Shown: positions 1 through 6,225 of the stretch, one piece after another | How the letters are laid out: each line of letters begins with the position of its first letter | Position numbering within the stretch: position 1 is the stretch's first letter | Assembly: GCA_963580005.1 (NCBI GenBank) | Contig: CAUZJR010000315.1 | Span: 1-6,542, forward strand | Length of the DNA: 6,542 bases | From: UBA8437 sp963580005 | Lineage (GTDB): Bacteria > Planctomycetota > Planctomycetia > Planctomycetales > Planctomycetaceae | Reading direction: 5' to 3' | Translations under genes and position numbers: made by a program | Notes under the pieces: generated by a model | Seen by the model: the letters and a program-made list of their open reading frames with translations, nothing else | Database searches by the model: none | What the model was told of the DNA's origin: nothing

Positions 1-409
1 CCTCGTAATCGGGCTTCGAAGTTCCCTTTCCATTCTGTGAGTGCCACACATCGTTGATCCCGATGTAGATCACGACCAGCTGAGGCTTGTGGGCCAGCAC
101 GTCGCGCTCGAGCCGTTTCTCGAGATCGGGGACCTTGTGACCACCGATCCCCGCCCCGATCACCTCGAGTTCCAGCTCCGCGTGTCGAGTCTTCAGGAAC
201 TCGCGAACGACCTGGATGTAGCCACCGGGCTGATCCCCGGCCTGTGTGATCGAATCGCCGAGGAAGACGATCCTGTCGCCCTTCTTCAGCGCCTTCTCGG
301 CCGACATCACCGGGTTGACCACCAGGGCCACGACGGCCAGCGTCACGGCGATGGCCAGGCACTGGGGAACCGATTCACGCAACAGCAGCGGCAGGGACAG
401 CGGCATCAT
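1..409 (-). CDS. Secreted SGNH/GDSL-family hydrolase (esterase/lipase-like), N-terminal part, cut by window edge
   Basis: The visible 136 residues begin with a hydrophobic export segment (about residues 17-36, ending near VMSA, a likely signal peptidase site). The SGNH fold follows. Block I is FLGDSIT at 49-55, with nucleophile Ser53 in the GDS motif. A block II-like glycine region is VIGAGIGG at 83-90. Block III is GIND at 117-120, with the oxyanion Asn119. The C-terminal block V (Asp-x-x-His) lies beyond the left edge of the window. Members of this family hydrolyse esters such as acetyl groups on polysaccharides, or lipids; the substrate cannot be told here. The start chosen is the first of two adjacent ATGs (407-409); a TTG lies three codons upstream, and no clear Shine-Dalgarno is visible. 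The gene starts 42 bp after the stop of the upstream hydrolase on the same strand, which suggests one transcript. The family call is firm; the enzyme specificity is unknown. Confidence 0.9.
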   Translation of the reverse strand, partial: MMPLSLPLLLRESVPQCLAIAVTLAVVALVVNPVMSAEKALKKGDRIVFLGDSITQAGDQPGGYIQVVREFLKTRHAELELEVIGAGIGGHKVPDLEKRLERDVLAHKPQLVVIYIGINDVWHSQNGKGTSKPDYE

Positions 410-451
410 GGAGTCCAATCTGGTTGAAGAGTTGAAACGGCAACCGGGCGA

Positions 452-2695
452 CTATTGCCCCAGCAGCCAGGGCACGGCCTCGAGCACCGCAGCACTCTCG
501 CGACCACTTTGCGACACCACGTACTTGGGTCGTTTCATCGCCGCGTAGGTTTCCTTGACCCGGCCTGGCACCTGGCCCTTTTCGCCGGCGAGGAACAGCG
601 GCAGGGGTGCCGCCAGCGACAGCAGCCCGGGCAGGTCGCCGTACTTGACGGCTCCGGGCAGGAACCCGGGATCACGGTAGCTCTTGACGTTGACGAAGCG
701 GAACCCTCCGGTCCCCACGACCGCCTTGTCGACGAGGTCCTGGACGAGCACGCGAGCCGTGGCCACCAGCGGACCGGCTCCCCCGGTCCCCACCAACGCG
801 ACCGCACCCGCCTTGTCCTCCTCCTGGCCCTTCACAAACGCCAGCAGGGTCAGGATGTCGTGCACGCGACTGGCAAACACCGTGTGGTTGTACCCGAACG
901 TGTAGGCGGCAAACTCGCGGTTGTTGCCCACCTTGGGAGTGACCGTCAGCGGCTTGCCGTCGGCCAGGAACTCGCCCTGGTACAACAGGTCGGCTCCCAG
1001 CACCGCGGCTCCTCCATCGAGCAGCTTCCGGATCGCCGGGATCGGACGTCCGTCCTCGCCATACAGACCCGCCTTGCCCTTCCCATCGACCCACACCACC
1101 GCCAGCCCGTTGTACTTGGTCTTGGTCGGGAAGAACGAGACGACCGGGAGTGTTTCGCCGTGAGGATTCAGCTTGAGGATGTCGGTGAATTCCAGGTATC
1201 CGCCCCGGTCATGCTCAGAGACCTTGGTCCGCTCGATCTGGTTGGCTCGAGGCAACCCGCGACCGATGATCGTCTTGATCGCACCGCCGACGATGCCCCG
1301 GTACAGAGTCATGTCCTCCCGCTGACGCGGGACCAGGGCGGCCAACTGGGCCTGTGAGTGCTTCGCAATGAACCCGGTCACCGACTTCTCGTGCTTCTCT
1401 CCACCCTCGGGAGCCGGGTGCTTCTTGTCCCAGACCGTGTACTCCTCTTTCGTCAACGGCTCGTAGTCGGTCTCGACAACCGGTTTGTCACCCAGCCCCA
1501 GGTGGCGGCTGAACAGGTCGTACATGATCGCCCGGCTGACGTAGTTGTAGTTGTGAGGGAATCGGACCAGCGAACGGCACAGCACATGGTCGCGTTTTCC
1601 GTAGAGCCCGTAGAGTTGCCTGAGCTCGGGGTAACCCTTGGTCATCATCTCCTTGGTCCAGTCGTTGGCCGCGGTCATGCCCTGGGGCTTGGGAGCAAAC
1701 AGGGCCGCCAGTTCGACGTTGCCGGTCCCGATCCTCAACAGGCAGCAGTTCTCACACGTGCAGCCTCCCTGCATCGATGTCGAGACCATCCCGTTGGGGA
1801 ATGCGACGACCGGTCGCGGGTCGATGGCACACAGCAGGATCGTCTGGGTCCCGCCCCCGCTGCCGCCGGTGACACCGATCCGCTTGGGGTCGACATCGGG
1901 AAGTCCGGCCAGGAAGTCGAGGCAGCGGATCGAGTTCCACGTCTGCAGACCCATGATGCTCTGCAGCCGCAGCTCAGCCTGAGTGCTGATGAACCCCCAG
2001 CCCTCGGGGCTGTTCAAATGAGGCCGCTGCTTCTGGAGCCGGTGGGCCACGCCCATGCCGATCTGCTGCGCGTCGGCATAACCTTCCATGTCGAAAATGA
2101 ACGTCACGCAACCCATGCGGGCCAGGGTGGCGCAGCGAGCCAGCTTCGGAAATCGCCCCGACTTGCGGTACTTCTCGGCCCCACTCTTGATCAGCGCATC
2201 CATCGCACCCTCGCCGTAGTCCTGCAGCCGACCGCCGTGTCCGTGAGGACACAAGACGGCAGGATGCTTGCTACCGGCCGACTTGCCCGCAGGACGAAAC
2301 AGCAGACCGGTGACGAAGTGACCCGGGACGCTCTCGATATACACCTTCTCAACCGTGAAACCCGGGCGGGTGACCTTGCCGAAAATGACCGGGTTCAGCG
2401 GTGTCCTGGAAGGCATCGGCCACAGACCGGTCGAGACCAGGATCCGCTGCTTCAACTCCCGCTTGCGGACCTCCCACGCCTCACGAGTCTTGGGGACCCG
2501 GAAGGGGAAGTAGTCGTTGAGGTCCTTTTGAGGCTTCAGGCGGGCGTCGCCGGGGAGCTTGCCCTTGGGAAAAACACGAGGCGAAGCGGCGTGGGTGGTC
2601 GAGGTGACCAGCAGGGTGAGCGTGGTGACGAGAGCCAACAGGGCATGATGAGCATGAAAAACATGCTGAGTCGAGCGAGCTGGGCGATTGGACAT
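452..2695 (-). CDS. Secreted two-domain alpha/beta hydrolase (acetyl-xylan-esterase-like), second domain degenerate
   Basis: This is a 747-residue protein with a basic start, a hydrophobic stretch (LLALVTTLTLLVTS, about residues 19-32) and a likely cleavage site near THA-AS, so it is probably exported. Domain 1 (about 50-410) is an alpha/beta hydrolase. It has an oxyanion-region CPHGHGG at 149-155, the nucleophile elbow GGSGG at 277-281 with Ser279, a candidate acid Asp345 (AANDWT) and a candidate His381 (FPHNYN). A cysteine cluster CxCxxCC (312-318) follows the elbow. Domain 2 (about 512-747) repeats the fold's landmarks, but its elbow reads GTGGAGP (636-642), without serine. Related proteins are usually annotated as acetyl xylan esterase or dienelactone-hydrolase-like; a peptidase is possible. 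The start at 2695 is preferred over an in-frame ATG at 2719 because GGAGA lies 7 nt upstream of it, while nothing precedes the longer start. The gene lies 138 bp downstream of one hydrolase gene and 42 bp upstream of another. The fold is certain; the substrate is not. Confidence 0.92.
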   Translation of the reverse strand: MSNRPARSTQHVFHAHHALLALVTTLTLLVTSTTHAASPRVFPKGKLPGDARLKPQKDLNDYFPFRVPKTREAWEVRKRELKQRILVSTGLWPMPSRTPLNPVIFGKVTRPGFTVEKVYIESVPGHFVTGLLFRPAGKSAGSKHPAVLCPHGHGGRLQDYGEGAMDALIKSGAEKYRKSGRFPKLARCATLARMGCVTFIFDMEGYADAQQIGMGVAHRLQKQRPHLNSPEGWGFISTQAELRLQSIMGLQTWNSIRCLDFLAGLPDVDPKRIGVTGGSGGGTQTILLCAIDPRPVVAFPNGMVSTSMQGGCTCENCCLLRIGTGNVELAALFAPKPQGMTAANDWTKEMMTKGYPELRQLYGLYGKRDHVLCRSLVRFPHNYNYVSRAIMYDLFSRHLGLGDKPVVETDYEPLTKEEYTVWDKKHPAPEGGEKHEKSVTGFIAKHSQAQLAALVPRQREDMTLYRGIVGGAIKTIIGRGLPRANQIERTKVSEHDRGGYLEFTDILKLNPHGETLPVVSFFPTKTKYNGLAVVWVDGKGKAGLYGEDGRPIPAIRKLLDGGAAVLGADLLYQGEFLADGKPLTVTPKVGNNREFAAYTFGYNHTVFASRVHDILTLLAFVKGQEEDKAGAVALVGTGGAGPLVATARVLVQDLVDKAVVGTGGFRFVNVKSYRDPGFLPGAVKYGDLPGLLSLAAPLPLFLAGEKGQVPGRVKETYAAMKRPKYVVSQSGRESAAVLEAVPWLLGQ

Positions 2696-2702
2696 CGAGG
2701 TG

Positions 2703-2707
2703 TCTCC
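2703..2707 (-). promoter_or_regulatory. Ribosome binding site that decides the start of the two-domain hydrolase
   Basis: Read on the minus strand, GGAGA lies 7 nt before the ATG at 2693-2695. The alternative in-frame ATG at 2717-2719 has no purine-rich sequence in front of it. The shorter start also gives a normal signal peptide, with basic residues followed directly by the hydrophobic core. Confidence 0.6.
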
Positions 2708-2769
2708 GGTTGCGGGCATCCGCGAATCAGCCTAACCGCGAGACCACCGAGTCGCAAATCTGCACGCCA

Positions 2770-2813
2770 GGGACTGGCTCAGACCGAGGCCCGCCGAGAG
2801 AGGTGCCTGTCCC
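2770..2813. repeat. Imperfect palindrome in the gap between two hydrolase genes, possible dispersed repeat or hairpin
   Basis: GGGACTGGC (2770-2778) and GCCTGTCCC (2805-2813) are inverted copies that pair over nine positions with one central T-T mismatch (A-A on the minus strand). Inside them ACC (2783-2785) and GGT (2802-2804) can extend the stem. The element sits in the 138 bp between the stop of the first hydrolase (2834) and the start of the second (2695). There is no T-run, so a classic intrinsic terminator is unlikely. A REP-like intergenic repeat is the alternative, but copy number cannot be judged from this window. Confidence 0.45.
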
Positions 2814-2833
2814 GAGTATGGGGGTGGGGTTTT

Positions 2834-4852
2834 CTACTTCACACCCCACGCCTCGTCGAAGAAGTTCGCCTCGACGATCTTCCCCGGCCACACGGTGCCC
2901 GGAGGAACCGACAGGTCGACAATCGCCCAGTCAGGCAGCATCGGCACCTGGCGAGCATTATTCAGATACGCGTACTCGCGGTAGGTGAAGCTGCTGTTGA
3001 GCACCACGTAGCGCCTGGGATTCAGAGGATTCGGGTAGATCATCACCGGCATGTGGCCGGCCGCCGGATACGACTTGTCTCCGATCGACACCCCACCCTC
3101 GGCCCAAGACACCGGCAGATCCTCCACCAGCCTCGCCAACAGCCTGTTGCTCTGCGGATCACCCCACAGCACCAGGTTGGCTCCGGCAATGTCCGCGTCG
3201 GTCACCTCGGTATCGTCCTTGATCCGAGCGTAACCGCGGAACTGCTTCCGCCAGTGAACGATGGCCCGCTGGAGCTCCGATGCGACCCACGCTCCGGTCT
3301 TCTCGTGCATCGGCTTGCCGGTGGGACGTACGAACAGGAACGAGTCCATGAAGGCGTCGTCGATCGGTCCCTGCAGGTTGTGGCGTTTTCTCAGCCGTCC
3401 CCCGCGACCTCCCACGCGGCCACCCACCTGCCAACCACCCTCCTGCTTCGTCAGCCGACACGTCCACGACCGATCGGACCTGGGTCGAGGTGCGTCGAGT
3501 TCGATTCCATCCACCACCACGGTGACCGGTCGGCGGACATCAAGCGGAGCGAAACCCGGAGGAAACTCGAGCCGCACGCCGGTGACATTTTTCGTCGTCA
3601 GAGTCACACGGCTGCGTGACGTCACTTCGGCGGTGACCCGAGCCGCCTGCCAGTGTTCACCCATCCCCTCGACGGTCACCCAGTGCATCCGGTTGTACTT
3701 CAGGGTCCAGGTGGCCAGCACCACATGTCGCGGGAACCGCTCGCGACCCGCCCACGCCATGCTCGCCAACCGGCGGTCGATTTCCTGCTTGGAGTCCGGG
3801 TGGATGGCGTGCCTGGTCCCGGGTCCGATCACGTGCACCAGGTCGATCCCCTCGTCGGCCAACGCCTGCTCCATGATGTCGGCCGCCTGCTTCTGGCTGT
3901 CCAGTTCACCGCTGTAGGCCACCGTCGGGCAATGGACCAGGTTGACCGCCCAGTCGGTGCAGTCGTACCAGTGCCACAGCCGCTTCTCGAACCAGGTCGG
4001 GTTGAGCGTTTCCTTCTGGAAGAACTTCAGGAACTCGGGGGTCTCGGAAAACCCTGCACCCGGGTTGGCCGCGAACCAGCGGTCCGAGTAATGCACGGCA
4101 AACTGCCAGCAGGCGGCTCCGCCCATCGAAAAGCCCCGGACCGAGATCCGCCGGCCGTCGACTCGGTACCGCCGCTTGGCATCGGCCAACGCCTCGAGCA
4201 CATCAACCTCGCCGGCAAACTTGAACGCGTTGGAGTAGCGGCCGTAGGGATGCAGCACGATCGTGTTGGCGGGAGTGTAGGAGCCGGCACTGCGAGTCCG
4301 CTGGTGGATGAAGTTCACCTCGCTGAGCGTCTCGCCTCGCCCGTGGAACCAGATGTCCAGTCGATGCCGCCGCGATGACCCGAAGTCGTAGGACCCGGGG
4401 ATCACCAGTCCATAGGGTTGCACCGTGTGGTCGATCTTCGAAACGTAACCTCGCACGACCAGCCCCGTTTGAGTGGTCCAGGGTGCCCGCCCGGCGATCA
4501 GCTGATCGGCTCGATTCGCGCCCGTGGCGATCAGCTCGTGAGCCTTCTTGATGTCGGCCACCGAAAAGAACTCGTTGTAGGTCAACGCATCGTGGACCGC
4601 CCGGTAATAGATCTCCACATCGGGGATCAACGCGACGATGGCGGGGTTCTTCGAGGCGGCGGCCTTGCGGATCCTGGCGCGGAGGTCCTTGAGCTTGGCG
4701 GGCAATTGCAGGTAGCCGCTGCCGGGAGGCTTGACGCCCCGGCGAGGCACCGGGCGAACCGTCCTGGGGTCGTTGTCTCGAGGTCCATCGGCCAGGACGG
4801 GCGTCGCCGCCAGCGACAGCAGCACGGTGGCGATACAAAGCGGGCGATTCAT
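2834..4852 (-). CDS. Secreted prolyl-oligopeptidase-like alpha/beta serine hydrolase with C-terminal extension
   Basis: This is a 672-residue protein with a clear signal peptide (MNRPL start, hydrophobic CIATVLLSLAATPVLA, cleavage near Ala21). A helical N-terminal region (about 47-125) includes IPDVEIYYRAVHDAL. The alpha/beta hydrolase core (about 145-375) follows. It has HGRGE at 170-174 for the oxyanion hole, the nucleophile elbow RGFSMGG with Ser242, a candidate acid Asp318 (SGELDSQ) and a candidate His348 (GTRHAIHP). Residues 376-470 look beta-rich and are followed by a short Gly/Arg-rich linker (472-490). A C-terminal domain (about 495-672) is not recognised. The triad order and elbow fit the S9/feruloyl-esterase-like hydrolases often named 'prolyl oligopeptidase family' in planctomycetes. 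Either peptidase or esterase activity is possible. No strong Shine-Dalgarno precedes the ATG; the start is supported by the signal peptide. It is the first of three co-directional secreted hydrolases and is transcribed divergently from the transporter gene. Confidence 0.92.
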   Translation of the reverse strand: MNRPLCIATVLLSLAATPVLADGPRDNDPRTVRPVPRRGVKPPGSGYLQLPAKLKDLRARIRKAAASKNPAIVALIPDVEIYYRAVHDALTYNEFFSVADIKKAHELIATGANRADQLIAGRAPWTTQTGLVVRGYVSKIDHTVQPYGLVIPGSYDFGSSRRHRLDIWFHGRGETLSEVNFIHQRTRSAGSYTPANTIVLHPYGRYSNAFKFAGEVDVLEALADAKRRYRVDGRRISVRGFSMGGAACWQFAVHYSDRWFAANPGAGFSETPEFLKFFQKETLNPTWFEKRLWHWYDCTDWAVNLVHCPTVAYSGELDSQKQAADIMEQALADEGIDLVHVIGPGTRHAIHPDSKQEIDRRLASMAWAGRERFPRHVVLATWTLKYNRMHWVTVEGMGEHWQAARVTAEVTSRSRVTLTTKNVTGVRLEFPPGFAPLDVRRPVTVVVDGIELDAPRPRSDRSWTCRLTKQEGGWQVGGRVGGRGGRLRKRHNLQGPIDDAFMDSFLFVRPTGKPMHEKTGAWVASELQRAIVHWRKQFRGYARIKDDTEVTDADIAGANLVLWGDPQSNRLLARLVEDLPVSWAEGGVSIGDKSYPAAGHMPVMIYPNPLNPRRYVVLNSSFTYREYAYLNNARQVPMLPDWAIVDLSVPPGTVWPGKIVEANFFDEAWGVK

Positions 4853-4918
4853 GAGCGGGTGCCTGAAAGTGGGTGAGCCGCCGACCAGACTAGCGAGCGA
4901 AAGTCGTCAGGGCAAAGT

Positions 4919-4991
4919 GCGGGGGACGGTTGCCTGGGCGTGTTCAAACCGATCTGGCCGAGTCCGCTGCGGCTCGACTACCATCCCCCGC
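4919..4991. promoter_or_regulatory. Interrupted palindrome in the divergent intergenic region
   Basis: GCGGGGGACGG (4919-4929) is an inverted copy of CCATCCCCCGC (4981-4991) with a single mismatch (C-A on the plus strand, a U-G wobble in a minus-strand RNA). Within the 51-base spacer a second hairpin is possible: CGAG (4959-4962) pairs with CTCG (4973-4976), and CCG (4964-4966) with CGG (4970-4972). The element lies in the 178 bp between the divergent hydrolase and transporter genes, where promoters for both must be. It could be an operator or a 5'-leader structure. No convincing -35/-10 pair was found around it. Confidence 0.35.
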
Positions 4992-5013
4992 GCCGAAACG
5001 GCAAGCGTTGATC

Positions 5014-5020
5014 AAGGAGG
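5014..5020 (+). promoter_or_regulatory. Strong ribosome binding site of the AI-2E family transporter
   Basis: AAGGAGG lies 10 nt before the ATG at 5031 and fixes that start, although the reading frame stays open for 100 codons upstream. The perfect 8-base palindrome TTGATCAA (5008-5015) overlaps its first two bases. This is by far the strongest Shine-Dalgarno in the window. Confidence 0.8.
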
Positions 5021-5030
5021 AACACCGATC

Positions 5031-6071
5031 ATGGACACACGCCCGCAGATCCCTGTCGGCCTCAGAATCCTAATGACGTTGGCCTCGGTGGTGGTGGTTG
5101 TGGCCGGAATGTCGGCCGCCCGGCCGATCCTGGTGCCGGTGCTGTTCGCCGCCTTCCTGGCCATCATCTGCGGACCGGCGATGGCCTGGCTGGTCAAGCG
5201 GAAGGTCCCCCGGCCGGCGGCGCTGTTGCTGGTGTTCCTGGCGATGGCCACGATCGGTGGCACGGTGGTCGTCGTGATCGGGCAGTCGGTCTACAGCTTT
5301 CGAGACAACCTCGATACCTACAAGGATCCCCTGCAGCAGAAGGTGGCCGCGCTCAGCGCTACGCTCAGCGAGGCCGGAATCGAGGTGCCCGCCAGTGTGC
5401 AATCCGGCAGCTTCAACACCGACTACGCCGTCGACTACCTCGGACAACTGCTCGGCGGGCTGACCGACCTCTTCGGCAAGGGACTGTTCGTACTCTTCTG
5501 CTTCGTGTTCATCGTGCTCGAAGCCTCGGGTTTCCCCGCCAAGGTCGCAGCGATGCCCGGTGATACCTCGGCCAGAAAGGGACGCTGGGAGAAGATCCTC
5601 ACCGAGACCCGACGCTACGTGGCACTCAAGACTGTCATCAGCCTCTTCACCGGCGTCGCCATCGGATTCATGCTGCTGTGGCTCAAGGTCCCCTACGCAC
5701 CCCTGTGGGCACTGCTGGCGTTCCTGTTCAACTTCATCCCCAACATCGGCTCGATCATCGCCGCCGTGCCACCCATCGTGGTCACCTTCATCGTGCTCGA
5801 TACCTCCACGTTGATCTGGGTGATCGGGATCTACCTGGTCGTCAACCTGCTGGTCGGAAACATGATCGAACCGCGGATCATGGGTAAGGGACTGGGCCTC
5901 TCGGCTCTCGTCGTCTTCCTCTCGTTGGTCTTCTGGGGCTACGTGCTGGGCCCGATCGGGATGCTGCTCAGTGTCCCGCTGACGATGATCGTCAAGATCG
6001 TGCTCTCGGCCTCCGACGAAACACGCTGGCTGTCGATCCTGCTCAGCGACGAAGCCCCCGAACCGGCGTGA
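5031..6071 (+). CDS. AI-2E family (PerM/UPF0118) inner-membrane transporter
   Basis: This is a 346-residue polytopic membrane protein of normal length for the family. There are hydrophobic segments at about 12-28, 32-54 and 62-86. A soluble loop (about 87-146) follows, then segments at about 148-166, 200-218, 224-256, 261-278 and 291-325. Family hallmarks are present: NFIPNIGS at 234-241, then an IEPRIMGKGLGLS stretch at 279-291, and FWGYVLGPIGMLLSVPLT at 301-318. Proteins of this family have been linked to export of the signal AI-2, to Na+/H+ exchange or to other small-molecule efflux, so the substrate here is open. The start at 5031 is set by the Shine-Dalgarno and by the beginning of the conserved sequence. 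The gene is divergent from the secreted hydrolase genes and 154 bp upstream of the DUF1501 gene. No terminator-like hairpin with a T-run follows it, so read-through is possible. Confidence 0.95.
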   Translation: MDTRPQIPVGLRILMTLASVVVVVAGMSAARPILVPVLFAAFLAIICGPAMAWLVKRKVPRPAALLLVFLAMATIGGTVVVVIGQSVYSFRDNLDTYKDPLQQKVAALSATLSEAGIEVPASVQSGSFNTDYAVDYLGQLLGGLTDLFGKGLFVLFCFVFIVLEASGFPAKVAAMPGDTSARKGRWEKILTETRRYVALKTVISLFTGVAIGFMLLWLKVPYAPLWALLAFLFNFIPNIGSIIAAVPPIVVTFIVLDTSTLIWVIGIYLVVNLLVGNMIEPRIMGKGLGLSALVVFLSLVFWGYVLGPIGMLLSVPLTMIVKIVLSASDETRWLSILLSDEAPEPA

Positions 6072-6131
6072 TCGCGGTCGCCTCTGGAACACGCACCACG
6101 ATGACAGTCGCCAAGCCACCCGGAAAGACGA

Positions 6132-6137
6132 TAGAAT
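6132..6137 (+). promoter_or_regulatory. Possible -10 element upstream of the DUF1501 gene
   Basis: TAGAAT matches the sigma-70 -10 consensus at five of six positions and lies in a short AT-rich patch (about 6127-6152) inside otherwise GC-rich DNA, 88 bp before the start codon. The -35-like ATGACA (6101-6106) is 25 bp away, too far for a normal pair. The call is therefore weak. Confidence 0.2.
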
Positions 6138-6225
6138 AAGTAGTGGTTGATGGATCAGGGCTGACACCCCGGTCATCGCTGCCAGGACCACGAAGCCAAT
6201 CGACCCCCCAACAGGGATTCCGGTC

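Noticed and set aside
41..427. Plus-strand open frame opposite the SGNH hydrolase
   Set aside because: The minus strand encodes recognisable SGNH blocks and a signal peptide across the same bases; the plus-strand product matches nothing.
422..445. GGTTG / CAACC inverted repeat in the gap before the SGNH hydrolase gene
   Set aside because: Only five pairs with a 14-base loop, no T-run on either strand, and the gap is too short to expect separate control; likely chance.
455..1357. Plus-strand open frame opposite the degenerate second hydrolase domain
   Set aside because: There are no recognisable motifs, and it shadows a minus-strand frame with clear fold landmarks and continuous coding.
2696..2719. 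Eight-codon longer start for the two-domain hydrolase
   Set aside because: No ribosome binding site precedes it, and its extra residues would sit before a normal signal peptide; GGAGA is correctly spaced for the ATG at 2695.
1358..3619. Very long plus-strand open frame (over 750 codons) opposite two hydrolase genes
   Set aside because: It spans the end of one minus-strand gene, the gap and most of another. Its translation is rich in Arg, Gln, His and Val and shows no domain, and it has no ribosome binding site. It is an antisense frame kept open by GC-rich codon use.
4731..5030. Upstream extension of the transporter reading frame by 100 codons
   Set aside because: It would overlap the start of the divergent hydrolase gene, has no hydrophobic or family-like sequence, and the strong ribosome binding site belongs to the ATG at 5031.
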